The notes beneath the pieces are model-generated. The model saw only the letters and a program-made list of their open reading frames with translations, was not told the origin of the DNA and did no database searches. From Podospora comata (lineage: Eukaryota > Ascomycota > Sordariomycetes > Sordariales > Podosporaceae), in contig CP071496.1 in the NCBI GenBank assembly GCA_017354895.1, forward strand, positions 868,001 through 932,000: DNA of 64,000 bases. Reading direction: 5' to 3'. Below, piece after piece: positions 11,974-23,693 of this stretch (positions within the stretch are counted from its first letter, which is position 1; every line of letters starts with the position of its first letter). The position numbers and the translations under genes are program-made.

Positions 11974-14900
11974 GCTGGGCAAGCGAGCGAATCAGGCCGA
12001 GGTAGCAGCAGCACTTGGGGCGATGAGATGAGATGGTGGTGTGGTTTTGGACGCGCAAATTCTGCTGCTCAAGAAATCTTGGCTATGAGGGGATCAATAT
12101 ATCCAAGCACATCAGAGTAAGCTCCCAAGTTCTAGCCCCGCCTTCGCCCTCAGCTCTGCTTTTTGACGTGGCGACTAGTTAACGCCGTGGACGGCGGTGG
12201 CTGCTCCCGCCCTACAACACCACCTTTTTTTTTGGGTTTTTTTTGTTTTTACTGTTCTGAGTTGTGACCCGAGCTTCTGCGCCAGAGGCGGCTGACGGAA
12301 CAGTCCAGGCACGACGCCAGGCACAAGGCACAGAGGACATGTTCCCACTCTTCCGCTGCCGCGCTGCCCCTCCCATTTCTACTGGACTGAGACCGATTGA
12401 CACATCACCGACGAGAACTTTTGAGTGTTTATGGCTGAGGTAAGACAAAGCTCAGGCTGGGAGCCCAAAGTTTCCGAGAATCAACCCATCACCTTGTGTA
12501 ATCGAACGTCGGGCGTAGTACAGCGGAACTCCGTTTTCGATGGCACGTCAAAATGGAATCACGCCAACGTTTTCTTCTTGCGGCACATCCCACCCCCCCC
12601 CCTCCTTCTTCCTGGTGTAAGGTAGCCCACCGCATCCACCCACCGACCCGAATATCCAACCCACCCTGAAGCTCCCCCTGCCCCCTGTCCCCTGTCTCCT
12701 GTCCTGTCGCTTCCTCTCTCCCTGGTCCTCGGACCCTCCAACCACAGAAAGCAAAATCGTGGATGAACCGCGCGGCACCCCACTCTTGCAATTAAAGGGG
12801 TGTGAATGAGCCAGGGGGTACAGAAGTGACCCGTCACATTTCCCTTGCATTTATCCAGGAACAGAGATTGTGGAGAAAAACAATGAGGCGAACATGGGGG
12901 GCACATTCGGCCGTGGGAACGGGGAACTACGGCGATCTGATGGCCATCCAACCTCACCACCTCACCTCCACTCGCCGGCCTCCAACTCCGCACACCTTAC
13001 CCCAAAATAAACCTCATGATCGACATGTCTCCAAATTCACCAACACACATGGCGCTATTGAAGTTCCAGCACTTCAGCCTTCCAGGTTTAAAGCAGGTTT
13101 GCCCCCAGCTCATGCATTGCACCTCGTAAAGCAAAAAGCCACTCGAATGCTTGTTCGCCCATCATAATCACCACCTCACCGAGTTTCCCGAAACCACCTC
13201 ATGGGACCCTCGGCATCTCGAAAGCCGGGCAGGCCAGGACCCGATGCCAATCGGTGGTGGTGACGTCTACCCTATGGAGCAACTGTTGACCACGTCAACA
13301 AAAAATTGGTCATCACACAAGATCTTTCCACTTGTAGCAAAATCCTTCGGGGAGAGTTCCCCACCTCTCACATCTCACTTTTTGTTTTCTTCAGTTGTCG
13401 TGATTCACGGAAACAGTTTTCCCTCGCTCTCAGGTCAGACCATTCACCTCGTCCAGTCATCATCAACGTCGAAAAGGGGCCCGTGATTACACAACCTCGA
13501 GGCCGGTAACAACAGCGTAACAACAGGATTGGCTGAAAAAGGGCCGGTAACGAACAACGCATACACACACACACACACACACACAGCAGATGTGAAATAC
13601 GAAGAGTAGATTGCATCCCACACCCCAGCCAGCCCTCTTGCAGAATGCATGCATACTTTATTGTACAGACCTGAGAGCTACATGATGTACGTAGGTACCT
13701 GTAGATGCAAGCTGCGAAAGATGTGATGAGGAAAGCAGGCAACTCAGCTCCCAAAATTATCCGGTCACCAGACACAAAAGACATGTACGGAGAAGATCAA
13801 TAGAGGCTTGGTTGCCGAAGTGCTCTCAGCTGCTTTACCTGGTACCGGGAGAGAAAGGTGACAACACATTCCCTGGGACTGGACTATTTACCCATCGCAC
13901 GCATGAGCCATGGCACCACCATCTTGAAGATGACCTCATTGCGTTCGAGCCTTATGTTTGCGTGTGCAAAGATGACGGCGGTGAACTTGGTGGTCGTCAA
14001 TCCTCTGGAGTGTTCCAAAACAAAACACTTTCTACCTACCTAGCTACCTACTAGCAAGATACACAACCAATAGTAACCAAAAACACAAACACAGACACCA
14101 CAATCCCGTCCCGAGAAACAGGTTCTTGTCCACTTCCATCCCCGCCGCATCGAGTTTGTGCGCGGGGCGCGTGTGCTGTGTGTGTGTTTTCGTCCTTGTT
14201 CAACCACACTACCAGACTAACACCGTAAAGGGAACACGCAATTCGAAACCATGTGGTGGAATACAAACTTTGCATCACAGTATCACAAAACAAGGAACAT
14301 ACCGGGGGGTTGAGCTACAAGCCATCATCACCAACACGAAGTGCGCGGCCCCAGCTTGGATGGACCAGGTAAACTTCGCCTCCAAGCCCTCATCATGAAA
14401 ACTTCTTTTTTTTTGTTTTTTTTTAGCTTGCCCAGCAGTGAGGAATCCTAGATCTCAATAATCCCTCACCAACACACACCAGCTGAAGTCAAAAGTGGCA
14501 GTACACTTCCCCCATCACCAATCGTAGCATCTCTTGAGAAAAACGTGGCGCCCAATCGCGATTGATGGCCGTGCAAGGTCTAGAATCTCTGCGAAAGAAC
14601 CTTACCTGGTCGTGAGGCGGCAATGAATGGATTGATTGTAACTTTGCAGCAAAAAGCCCCAGTTATCAAAAGACGTCAAGGTCTAGGCTTTGCTGCAGAT
14701 GGGTTAGGTGTGTCGTCGATGCAGGAATCCAATATGGCTTTGCAACCATCGGGTAGATAGATGCTTCATGATGGATACCTTTGATGGGTTCTAGAACGAC
14801 AGAAAACAATGCATGGAGGGTTTCGAATGATTGCACGAAAGCTTGTTTGCCTCGCCTTGCAGCAAAAAGACAGAATGAAGCAGGCAGCTAGTTCAAGTCT

Positions 14901-15193
14901 AGAACCTTACAGCTCTCGCTGGTTTACAACAAAGGTTGGATGCATGATAATAGACTCAAGCCCTAAAACGTCATAACAAGGGCCATGTGGTCCATCATTA
15001 CAATGAGACTCAAGCCTAGAACTAGCGGGAAATCGTCGCTAGAAGTTGCCATGTGGACATAAAAGATGGGGATTCTACAGATTAGCGAAACGAAACTAGC
15101 CCCTTTGTCTAAAATATAGATGACGCCGAATACTCCACCTGCCCCCGGTCTATCATCGCCCACCCAACCCAACCTAACCATCTCTCTCCATCA
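11974..15193. other. 3.2-kb intergenic region
   Basis: No gene supported. It holds the promoter of the small secreted-protein gene, a (CA)11 microsatellite at about 13563-13584 and scattered short frames without coding character. Confidence 0.5.
13563..13584. repeat. (AC)11 microsatellite
   Basis: Perfect dinucleotide tract in a gene-free stretch. Confidence 0.85.
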
Positions 15194-16067
15194 TCAACAA
15201 CATCCCCCCTCTTCCTCCCCATCCCACTCCTCATCCGCCTCACCCACATACCCCCCCCAACCCCCATCCCAACTCTCATACCCCCCCTCCCCCGTCAAAA
15301 AGTGCGCCCCCCACCACTCCCTCCTCACATCCGCCAATATCCTCTCTTTTTCGTCTCCCTGACAACTATGCGCAATAACCACACTCCTCTCCCTCAACTC
15401 TTTTGGTAGCTTCTTCACATTCTCCCTCACATAACCCCCCCACCACTCCCTGGCTACATTCTCAAAAACAACCACGTAATCCCCCTTTTCCCAATACCCC
15501 TGATCAGGAAAAACCCCCGGGTTATACACCACCACCGCCTCTTCCCCAAGCGCACTCCTCACCTCCCCCGCGGCCTCAGCCATATACCCCACATGGCCCC
15601 CATCAGCAGGCGCCTCGTCAAAGAAAATCCCCTTGATATCCACGCCCTATTTTCATTATCATTAGCCAGTGTACCACCCCCCGCACTGTGTTTTTTTTTT
15701 GGTTTGTTTGTGGACTTACGCAACCCCTCTTCTCACATCCCCAAACTTTATACCTCTCTACATCCCTCCTCATCTCTCCCTGCTCCCTCTTCCCATAGCT
15801 GCAGTAGACATACCCCATCAACTTTACATTTTCCACATCCCTCAGTTGTTGAAGCACCCGGACGTAGTTCTCGTCCGGCCTGTCGCCCTCCCCGGGGCCA
15901 TTGGACGGGTTGACAACGACGAGGAACTGGAGGGTGGGGTGCCGGTTTGCGGCGAGCAGCAAGGGGGTCCAGGCGTCGGGGGAGGGGTAGATGTAGAGGG
16001 GGAGGAGGATGAGGGCTTTGTTGTTGTTTTGGGAGGGGGAAGAGAGTTTGGTCATTTTGGTGCCCAT
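15194..16067 (-). CDS. sph3: GH135 galactosaminogalactan hydrolase (Sph3, spherulin-4 type)
   Basis: Exons 16067-15720 and 15646-15194 (GTAAGT donor, 73-bp intron) encode 266 residues. The protein opens with the beta strand ALILLPLYIYPSPDAW, typical of the spherulin-4/GH135 TIM barrel. After the intron it has GIFFDEAP, carrying the acidic pair proposed as catalytic in Sph3, then VVYNPGVFPDQ and VVFENV. Sph3 is an endo-acting glycosidase of the GAG polymer needed for GAG production in Aspergillus fumigatus. The stretch is strongly C-rich on the plus strand. No signal peptide or membrane anchor is seen at Met16067; either an upstream exon is missed or the enzyme is unusual in lacking one. It is tandem with ega3 on the same strand. 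Confidence 0.88.
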
Positions 16068-16528
16068 TTTGATGGGGAAGAAAAATAAATAAATAAATCA
16101 AAAAATAAAAAGTTTATATTAATTTGGTGAGATAAGGTAGAGAGAGGTGAGGTTGTATTCGCGTGCGGGAGTTGGAGTCGGGGTAAATGATAAGGTGGGG
16201 AAAAAATAGAGGTGGTGGTGTGTGGTGGGTGTGTAGTGGTGGGGAGAAATGGTCTATTGCAGCTCTTTTGATCTAAGAAAACAAAAGAAAATAAAAAAAT
16301 GTCCGCACCACAGAAAAAAGCCAAGGTGGAGACATGATGTGAAATGATGCAAAAAGCGGGGAGGAGGGACGCGGCACCCCAGGGATGATGATGGTGTGCG
16401 TGGCTCTGGTGTGTGTGTATGTGTGTGTATGTGTGTGTATGTGTGTGTATGTGTGTGTATGTGTGTGTGTGTGCGGCAAAGTAAAACAAGAAAGCAAAGA
16501 GAGATGATGATCTTCAACGCAATCGTAA
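16068..16528. other. Spacer between sph3 and ega3
   Basis: Contains the sph3 promoter, an AAAT-rich leader and a 10-bp tandem repeat. No gene seen; a short last exon of ega3 could lie here. Confidence 0.5.
16411..16473. repeat. 10-bp tandem repeat (GTGTGTGTAT)5 plus (GT)n tail
   Basis: Five perfect 10-bp units followed by a GT tail, between sph3 and ega3. Confidence 0.9.
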
Positions 16529-17527
16529 TTATCGGCCAGAGGAAAACCGCCGCAGAACCTTTGTCCTCACCTGCCTTCCATCGCAGTACTCAGCCCCAAA
16601 ATTGAGGTTCATCCCCTTGAGAATGGTGCTGAACCCATTCGCGCCCGGGGCGTTGCAGTACGCCTGCTTTTGCTCGGCGTTGGTGTTGAACGGAGCTCCT
16701 TCGGGGTACTCAATGTGGAACACGGGCTTGCCCGCGTCGACAAACTGAGAGAAGGTCCTGCAGTCGTTGAACTCGGCGCACTCCTCGTTGACGGCAAACT
16801 GCATCCGCGGCAGCATTGTCTTGACAATGTCGCCGGCGTTCTTGAGGCCGATGGCCATGTTGCGTTTGTGAGCCTCGTCGGCGAGGAAGGTCATGAAGGA
16901 GACGGAATCCTCCGGTGTCAGGTCCATCCCGTTCTCGTTCTGGTACCCATCGACATTGTCAGGATCGACAGCGTCGCAGCCCATCCTGCTGGCGATTTCG
17001 ATGCGGCCGACCATGATCTCCCTGATCGCCGGGCTGCTGATGTTGAGCCATCTCTCATCCGGCCACCCGTCCAGGACAAGGCCGATGTCCTGCTCGGGGA
17101 ACTTGGACGAGTCAGGACGGTTCTTCTCGTAGGACCCGGCGCTGAAGTAGCAGATGACCTTCTTGTTGAGCTTGTGCAAACTCGATACGGCGCGCGAGTT
17201 TTGGTGCATGAACATGTCAATGTCGTACACGTCGACGTCGGGTTCGACAGCAGGGTTGTTGGGGTCAATGTCGAGCTTCGCGTTGAGGATGATCTGCCAT
17301 GACGTGTTGACCTTGGGCTGCCAGATGGCGGTGGGTTGAGGAGCCGGTGGTAGTGAATCGTCGTCTTCCCCGCCGCCGCCCCGGTTCCTGAGACCGAGGC
17401 CGAGGCCGAGGCCGACAATCAGGACGATGATCAACACGGCGGCCACGGCAGCCAGCACCAGCTTCTGCCGGCGTGACAGCCTCGATTCCCTACTATTCCT
17501 CCGCAACCTGCCCTCTTTACCCTCCAT
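16529..17527 (-). CDS. ega3: GH114 endo-alpha-1,4-galactosaminidase (Ega3), membrane anchored
   Basis: About 332 residues from Met17527. A basic cytosolic tail (MEGKEGRLRRNSRESRLSRR) is followed by one hydrophobic segment rich in Val/Ile/Leu/Gly, so this is a type II membrane anchor. The GH114 domain begins near TSWQIILN and includes DVYDIDMF, KVICYFSAGSYE, GCDAVDPDNVDGY with the expected catalytic Asp, IGLKNAGD, and FAVNEECAEF with the expected Glu. Ega3 cleaves GalN-containing stretches of GAG after deacetylation. The upstream in-frame Mets back to 17671 lie in Pro-rich sequence, so Met17527 right before the anchor is preferred. The C-terminal end is uncertain: a GTGAGG donor follows EYCDGRQ and the last dozen residues may be intron read-through. 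The gene is tandem with sph3 and divergent from agd3. Confidence 0.87.
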   Translation of the reverse strand: MEGKEGRLRRNSRESRLSRRQKLVLAAVAAVLIIVLIVGLGLGLGLRNRGGGGEDDDSLPPAPQPTAIWQPKVNTSWQIILNAKLDIDPNNPAVEPDVDVYDIDMFMHQNSRAVSSLHKLNKKVICYFSAGSYEKNRPDSSKFPEQDIGLVLDGWPDERWLNISSPAIREIMVGRIEIASRMGCDAVDPDNVDGYQNENGMDLTPEDSVSFMTFLADEAHKRNMAIGLKNAGDIVKTMLPRMQFAVNEECAEFNDCRTFSQFVDAGKPVFHIEYPEGAPFNTNAEQKQAYCNAPGANGFSTILKGMNLNFGAEYCDGRQVRTKVLRRFSSGR

Positions 17528-19768
17528 TCTCTGTTGTGCCAGTGGCCACAGGTGAGAGGGTTGCTGGTGTGAGCGGTGAGGGGAGATGGCGTCGGTGGCG
17601 AGACGAGGAGGGACAAAGAGTTGGAGGGGTAGGTATTGGCCTGGAAAAACAGCAGACAACAAACGAGGCAATCAGCAAAGCCTGCGGCGCGCGTTGGAAC
17701 AGCAAGAATTCCAATGCGAAGTGCCGGAGGAATGATCGGATTGAAGATCTTGGCAGCCCTCGGAGTCGGGTGTGAGAGGGGCAGGCAAATAGAGAGGAAT
17801 GGAGGCTCGATAGAGATGGCAGAATGCGGGCAGCGGGCAACGGGCAGCGGCCAGACGAGACAGACAGCGACTCGCTACTACTCACTTTCAGGCGGGTTTG
17901 GCGGCAGAGATGACATGCCAAAAAAAGACGTTCGAGAATCGGGATACGAGTTTCGGCTTTGCGCCCTGCCGAGAGACATCCACGCCCACGCGCTCAAGGT
18001 GGAAATGGTGTTTGTGATGGAGACGACGGTCGACCGTCTTCGAGACGTCTCGGTCTCGTCCACGCTGCGCGCTGCGACTGGCGGGCGTCACCGAGGAGAG
18101 AGAGATCGACAGACAGAAAGAAAAATCGCTGCCACTGTCGCTGAGGTGGTGGCAGTCGTGTCTGTGATGGCCGGTGGGGTAGGATTCGTGGCTGCCCCCC
18201 CCCTCCCTCCAGCCGCCCTGCGACGGCACCGAAGCGGAAAAGATGGCTGCCAAGATTCCACGTTGACAGGGGAGGAGGGGCAGGGGAGGGGCGGGCTGAC
18301 AGGGGAACACAAGAGCTAGAGGTCCGTTCCGAACACCCATGAGGTCGAGGTATCTCACGATAGATGCATAACGCCGATCTCTCCAGACGCCCCCCAGACG
18401 CCCAAAGATGACGGCCGATGCAACCTCGACGGTCAAGGGTCCCCCCCTCTTTTCCCTCTTCCCCACACTTGCTTTTTCTTTTCTTTTCTTTGGGGTCGAG
18501 GTTCTATTTCCGGCTGTTGTTGCGCTGTTGTTGAGCCTGAATGTGCCTGATTCTAGAGTGATAGCCGACGGCTTACATGAGCTGAAATGGGTCCATGTCT
18601 TTTATTCTGCAAATTCTGCAGTTTTTTTGCGTGGTTTTTTTTTCGTCTCCCTTGTTCAGTCATCAAATAAGTGTCAAGATGATGATGATCATGACGACGA
18701 CGACGGCTTCTTCCAGTCTTCCAATCATGGAAGTCTTACCTTGCCGGGGGCTCAGGTGAGTCAAGAGACCAGCTCAGAGTCGGCCAGCCATGCATTAGGG
18801 CTCTATTCGCGGCTGTCACCGACGCGTTCATTGGGCCATTCCGAGGGAATATTGGTTCTTCGCATTCCTGTACGCAAGGCTCCGAACGACTGGACATCCA
18901 CCAGCACCTGCCCATGACCACATCATACATCCATGGTCCATAGGGCCTAGCGTGGCTGTCGCTGACTGCCGTCCGTTGGAAGCTGGAAAAGCAAAGCTCC
19001 ACCGGCCGGCCACTCACGTATCGCACTCGCATGCACCCGGGCCCAGCAGGCACCCTTCGACGACGGTGTCGGATCCCCGGGTCCATGTCGACGTTCAAAC
19101 GTCCGGTCCACACCAGACGTCCACATGTCACGCACTTCGTGTTCCCCTTAGCTCCTTTTCTTTCTTGTTCTCGGTCTTTATATTGCGGCCTGAACGTCCA
19201 AATAGGGTAATCTTGTTGTCCGCTGTGGTGTAGCACCGTCAGCGCCTCTTCTCGGCGCGTCCACGCCGTGCAAGCCGAATCCCACATGTCTTTGCCTTCA
19301 GGCACTGGAGTTGGAAAAGAAGAAATCCAATAGTTTGTGCCCTCGCCGACGTCGCCCCCCGAAAGCCATCCGGAACACCAAGGGCCACCAAGGACCACAC
19401 CTCATTTCCTTTTGGTCAGTCAGTGCCGTACTGTGTAGGGTAACAAATCCAATACTGGCAGCTTGTGGCTGGCAAGGGGGCCCGTCCAGATCATCCACGT
19501 TCGCTAGCTTTACTCACTTCTCACAATCCGAGCGAGAGGCTGAGAAAGAGGGGCGTAGTCTCGGTCGAAGCTGGCCGCCAGTACTTATTCGAGATCCAAC
19601 CCAACCTGTTCGGAACCATCAAGCACCAACGACACTCGTTCCTGTCGCACCTTGTTACCCGGCAGGTCAGGGAGTTTGCCTTGCCTCACGGTATCGGTCA
19701 TTGTTTGGGCCAGTCAGTCGCCCTTCAGACGTTCGCTCCTTGTTCGCTCCTTTCCCGCTCTCCCCATC
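17528..19768. other. 2.2-kb divergent intergenic region between ega3 and agd3
   Basis: No gene supported. Overlapping frames on both strands (for example 17636-18319 and 18736-19398) lack domains and compete with each other. This is the shared upstream region of ega3 and agd3, where coordinate control of the cluster would be expected. Confidence 0.5.
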
Positions 19769-22029
19769 ATGATCTTCCGTAGGGCTGCAGCAGTTCTCGG
19801 AGGCATCTTGGCACTAGGTCAAGGTGCCTGTGTGAAGGCTGCCCTCTCCACCTCCAATACCATCTTGGTCCTGGCCCGTGATGCCGCTTCCGCCACCTCG
19901 GCCACCTCTGGCCTCCAGGGCTACGGCATCCCATACGAGGTCCTCCTTGTACCTCAGTCCGGTGCCACTCTGCCTCCGCTCAACTCCTCAGCAGAGTCCG
20001 GCAACTACGGTGGCTTCATTGTGCTCAGCGAGCTGGCCTATAACCTTCCCGGTGGCTGGGGCAGCGCCGTCACCCCCGCCCAATGGCAGACCATCTACAA
20101 CTACCAGACCACCTTCGGAGCTCGCATGGTGCGTCTCGATGTGTTCCCCAGCACCGATCTTGGTGTCACTCTTGCCGTCCCGAATGCTGGGTGCTGCAAC
20201 ACGGGCGTCGAGCAGCTCGTCAGCATCAGCTCGACCACTGATTTCCCCACGGCCAACATCAAGACGTGAGTGCCTGCCAACCTTGAGATATCACGAAGCA
20301 CAGCCCGGCTAACCATGCACGCAGCGGTGCTGGTGTGAGCACACAAGGTCTCTGGCACTACCCAGCCACCATCATCAACTCTACTCTTGCCAAGCAGGTG
20401 GCTACTTTTGCTCCTTCTTCGGATGGCACCTTCACCACCACCACGACTGCTGCCATCATCAACGACTATGGACGTCGGAAGCAGATGGTCTGGTTCATGT
20501 CGTGGGCTACCGACTGGGCCCAGGGTCCCAACTTCCTGCAGCACGCCTACATCCACTGGTTGACCCGCGGTGTCTGTAAGTGCTCTTTCGTTTTCTTGTC
20601 GATACCTGCCCGAAAATGCTGACTCGGTCATGCTTCAGTCCTCGGAAAGCGCAAGATCTATCTAAGCACGCAGGTGGATGACATGCACTTGGCCACGGGC
20701 TTGTACCGCCCAGTCAACACCGAGTTCCGTGCTCGCGTGAGCGACATGGTCCAGCATGCTACCTGGCAAACCAACCTCAACTCCCGTCTTCCTGCCGGGT
20801 CCAACTACTTTGTCGAGATTGCTCACAACGGCAACGGTGACATCGAGAACGCCATCACTCAGCCCGGCGGAACCACCACGTGCAATCCCAACGAGCCCGT
20901 GTGGTACGATACACCACCCGACACTCCTCTCGAGTTCCAGAAGCCCCTCGGCACCGGAACCAATGTCTGGCCCAGCAGCTGGACGACCTACCCGTGGTCC
21001 TTGACCTGTGCCAAGCTGGATCCCCTCGCCACCTGGTTCAACACCAACCCCAACACCTTTGCCCACCTATCCCACACCTTCACTCACCTGGAGCTCAACA
21101 ACGCCACCTACTCCGACGCCGACAAGGAGATCAAGTTCAACAAGGCCTGGCTCCAGCAGCTCGGCCTCTGGACAGCCAGCAAGGTCTCCCAAGCCGGCCT
21201 TGTTCCTCCTGCCATCACCGGCCTCCACAACGGCGATGTCATCCGCGCCTGGTGGGACAACGGCATCCGCTACGTCGTCGGCGACAACACCCGGCCCCCC
21301 CTCCGCCACCCGTCCAACTCGTTCTGGCCTCGCATCTCCAACGTCGCCGACAACGGCTACGCCGGCCTGACCATCATCCCACGCTGGGCCACCACCATCT
21401 ATTATAATTGCGACACGGCCTTTTGCACCACGCAGGAGTGGATCGACACCTCGGGCGGCAGCGGCACCTTTGCCAACCTCATCAACGACGCCCGCGCCGT
21501 CAACACCCGCTACCTCCTCGGCCTCCACCACGACCCCTTCATGTTCCACCAGGCCAACATGCGCACCGGCGACGTGGACTCGTACACGGTCGGCCCCGTC
21601 ACCGGCAAACTCTCTCTCCTGCAGATCTGGGTCGAGGTGATCGCGCAGGAGATGACGCGGTTGACCAACTGGCCGATTGTTACCAAGAAGCACGACGACA
21701 TTGGCAAGCTGTTTGTCGATCGCCAGACTCTGGAGTAAGTTTCTGTGTCACCCCAAGTTTTAAGATTAAATGCTGACCATCATCATCAAAATAGCAACTG
21801 CGCCCCCAAGCTGCGCTACAACTACGCCGCCAACGGCAACACCATCACCTCTGTCACTGTCACGGCCAATGGGAACAGCTGCAGCGTTCCCGTGCCGGTG
21901 ACCGTGAGGGGTGGTGCTACCGGGTCGGGGACGACGGTTGATGCTGTGGGGAGCGAGCCGCCTATCTACTGGACCACTCTGAGCGGGTCCGCGAGGACGT
22001 TGACGCTCAGCTCGCCGGCTGTTATCTAG
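19769..22029 (+). CDS. agd3: Secreted GalNAc polymer deacetylase Agd3 (CBM87 + CE18)
   Basis: Exons 19769-20265, 20325-20575, 20639-21734 and 21795-22029, all in matching phase, encode 692 residues. A signal peptide ends near residue 25. The N-terminal part (NTILVLARD, GGFIVLSELAYNLP) fits the CBM87 domain of Agd3. The deacetylase core shows KIYLSTQVDDMHLATG with the metal-binding Asp pair near residue 263 and LSHTFTHLELNN, the HxxxH metal ligands near 394. Further conserved pieces are PAITGLHNGDVIRAWWDNGIR and LLGLHHDPFMFHQAN. A C-terminal Ser/Thr/Gly-rich beta domain ends the protein. Agd3 removes part of the N-acetyl groups of GAG outside the cell, making it cationic and adhesive. Each intron has a GTGAGT or GTAAGT donor. 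Confidence 0.93.
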
Positions 22030-22997
22030 AGGTTTTGGGGAGCATTTCGTATTGTTTTTGATATCATTCATCGGAGGGTTATATAATTTACCTTTGGCCT
22101 TTAAAAGGAGACTCCATTATTATTTGTTGGGTTGAATTATCATTATCTAGTGAATGAGAGACGTCTTTCAGGATGGGATTTGCTGTGACGTGGTGAGGTG
22201 TGAGAAGCCTGGGTGAGAGAGCATTGTCCCTGGTAAGCTGCTGCGAGTGATAAGAGTCAGGTGTCCAGCAGGAGATATCCAGAATGTTTATTGACTCGGT
22301 CTCTTTGTATGGTGACTTAAGGATGTAAGGTATCATGGGGTGCTTTGCTGTTTTCTCATGAGCATTTCTCCTCATGGAGATGCGATCCCCTTGAATTTGT
22401 GGACATACTGTAATCAACCACGAGCAGATAATCATCTTGTTCCGCAAGCTAATCTTCACAACAGACGAATATTTTTTGTTGTAAAAAGCGTCAATCACAT
22501 ACTCTTGGCAGTTTCTAGTCTACCTCGGCTGTTTTACTTGAGGAACACCCTCTTCGATCGCACTGTCAAATCTGCAGTTCCTCCCATCGCGATTGGGTAA
22601 TGTTCATTCGGCGCCATGTCTATCCTCATCAAAGGATTCAGTGTCGATACCTCATAATGGGGCAACTGCAATTGACAGAGTTCAACCCAACACAAAGAAA
22701 GCCCTGATAGCGGAATTCTTAGCGGAGCTCCGTGATTTGAGAGGCTCAAAACAGTGGAGTGTTCCACAGGTAGGCTATGGCTCTTTGTCTGCTTCCCCTT
22801 CTTTGTATCTGCAAAGTTCCCAAACTATACACTTTTGTCAACCACGATGGTTGCAATATTTTTTCCACCGCCAAGTCGACCGTGACAGCAGCTGGATACC
22901 GCAACACAGGCCACAGAAGAATCAATGACCGCCTATCCAAGCAGCATCACGAAGAAGCCAAAACAGCATCACCAGCCAGCCAAACAGCACACAAACC
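22030..22997. other. Intergenic region downstream of agd3
   Basis: No gene supported; moderately AT-rich, with only short overlapping frames. Confidence 0.45.
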
Positions 22998-23693
22998 ATG
23001 AACGCCCGAGAAAAAACAACCCAAATCTACCCCCTAACCCTCACCCTAAACTCGCCCTCCTCCCCCACCTCCAATCCCACCCTCTCCCTCTCCCTACCTT
23101 CAACCCTTTCCCCAAGTCGAATACCGACCCCCCAACCATCACTCAATCTCTCACCCCTACCAATTTTACTCCCTGGTAATTCCCAAACAACCCTCCACCT
23201 CCCCCCATCAACCACAATCCTCCTACTAACCAACCTCCCCTTTATCCTATCTTCCCTTCCCCCTAACATCCCCCTCCCCACCCTCTTCCCCACCCTCCTC
23301 CCCTTCCGCCGGATCGCCATCCCGTTCCATCCCACTCTCACTCCTGAAGACCTGCTCCCCCTCTGGCCGTTCCACTTCCCTCATGTGGAGGACATATACA
23401 TCGTGGCAGACGCTTCCACGCACCCGGATACTTTACGAAGAAACAAGGCCTACCAACCAGATGTGCTGGAGAGTTTTGTCATGTTGGGGGACGGGCGGGG
23501 GGGGGAAAGGAAGGCGTATGATGTCCATGGGGACGGGGAGGACAGGGCTTGGGTTATTGGGACGGGGGTCGGGACGGGGGATTGGGTTGTCAAGGGGTTG
23601 AATGAGGGGTTTTGGAGACGGGGGGTGGTTATGGGGAGGGGTTGGTTGGGGACGGGGCCGAGGGTGGGGTTGGTTGGGTTGGTTACCGAGTAG
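22998..23693 (+). CDS. Hypothetical protein in strongly strand-skewed sequence
   Basis: Single frame of 231 codons from Met22998. The first third is Thr/Ser/Pro/Leu low complexity. The middle reads like a folded protein (FRRIAIPFHPTLTPEDLLPL, then HFPHVEDIYIVAD), a pattern like the leucine-rich scaffolds in fungal 2EXR-type hypothetical proteins, though that match is weak. The last part is Gly-rich because the plus strand is packed with G runs. The frame may be a degenerate relic, or the true gene may be shorter. No signal peptide or catalytic motif is seen. Confidence 0.35.
   Translation: MNAREKTTQIYPLTLTLNSPSSPTSNPTLSLSLPSTLSPSRIPTPQPSLNLSPLPILLPGNSQTTLHLPPSTTILLLTNLPFILSSLPPNIPLPTLFPTLLPFRRIAIPFHPTLTPEDLLPLWPFHFPHVEDIYIVADASTHPDTLRRNKAYQPDVLESFVMLGDGRGGERKAYDVHGDGEDRAWVIGTGVGTGDWVVKGLNEGFWRRGVVMGRGWLGTGPRVGLVGLVTE

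Noticed and set aside
17636-19398. Frames of 150-227 codons on both strands between ega3 and agd3
   Set aside because: They overlap each other and lack domains; composition is that of GC-rich spacer.
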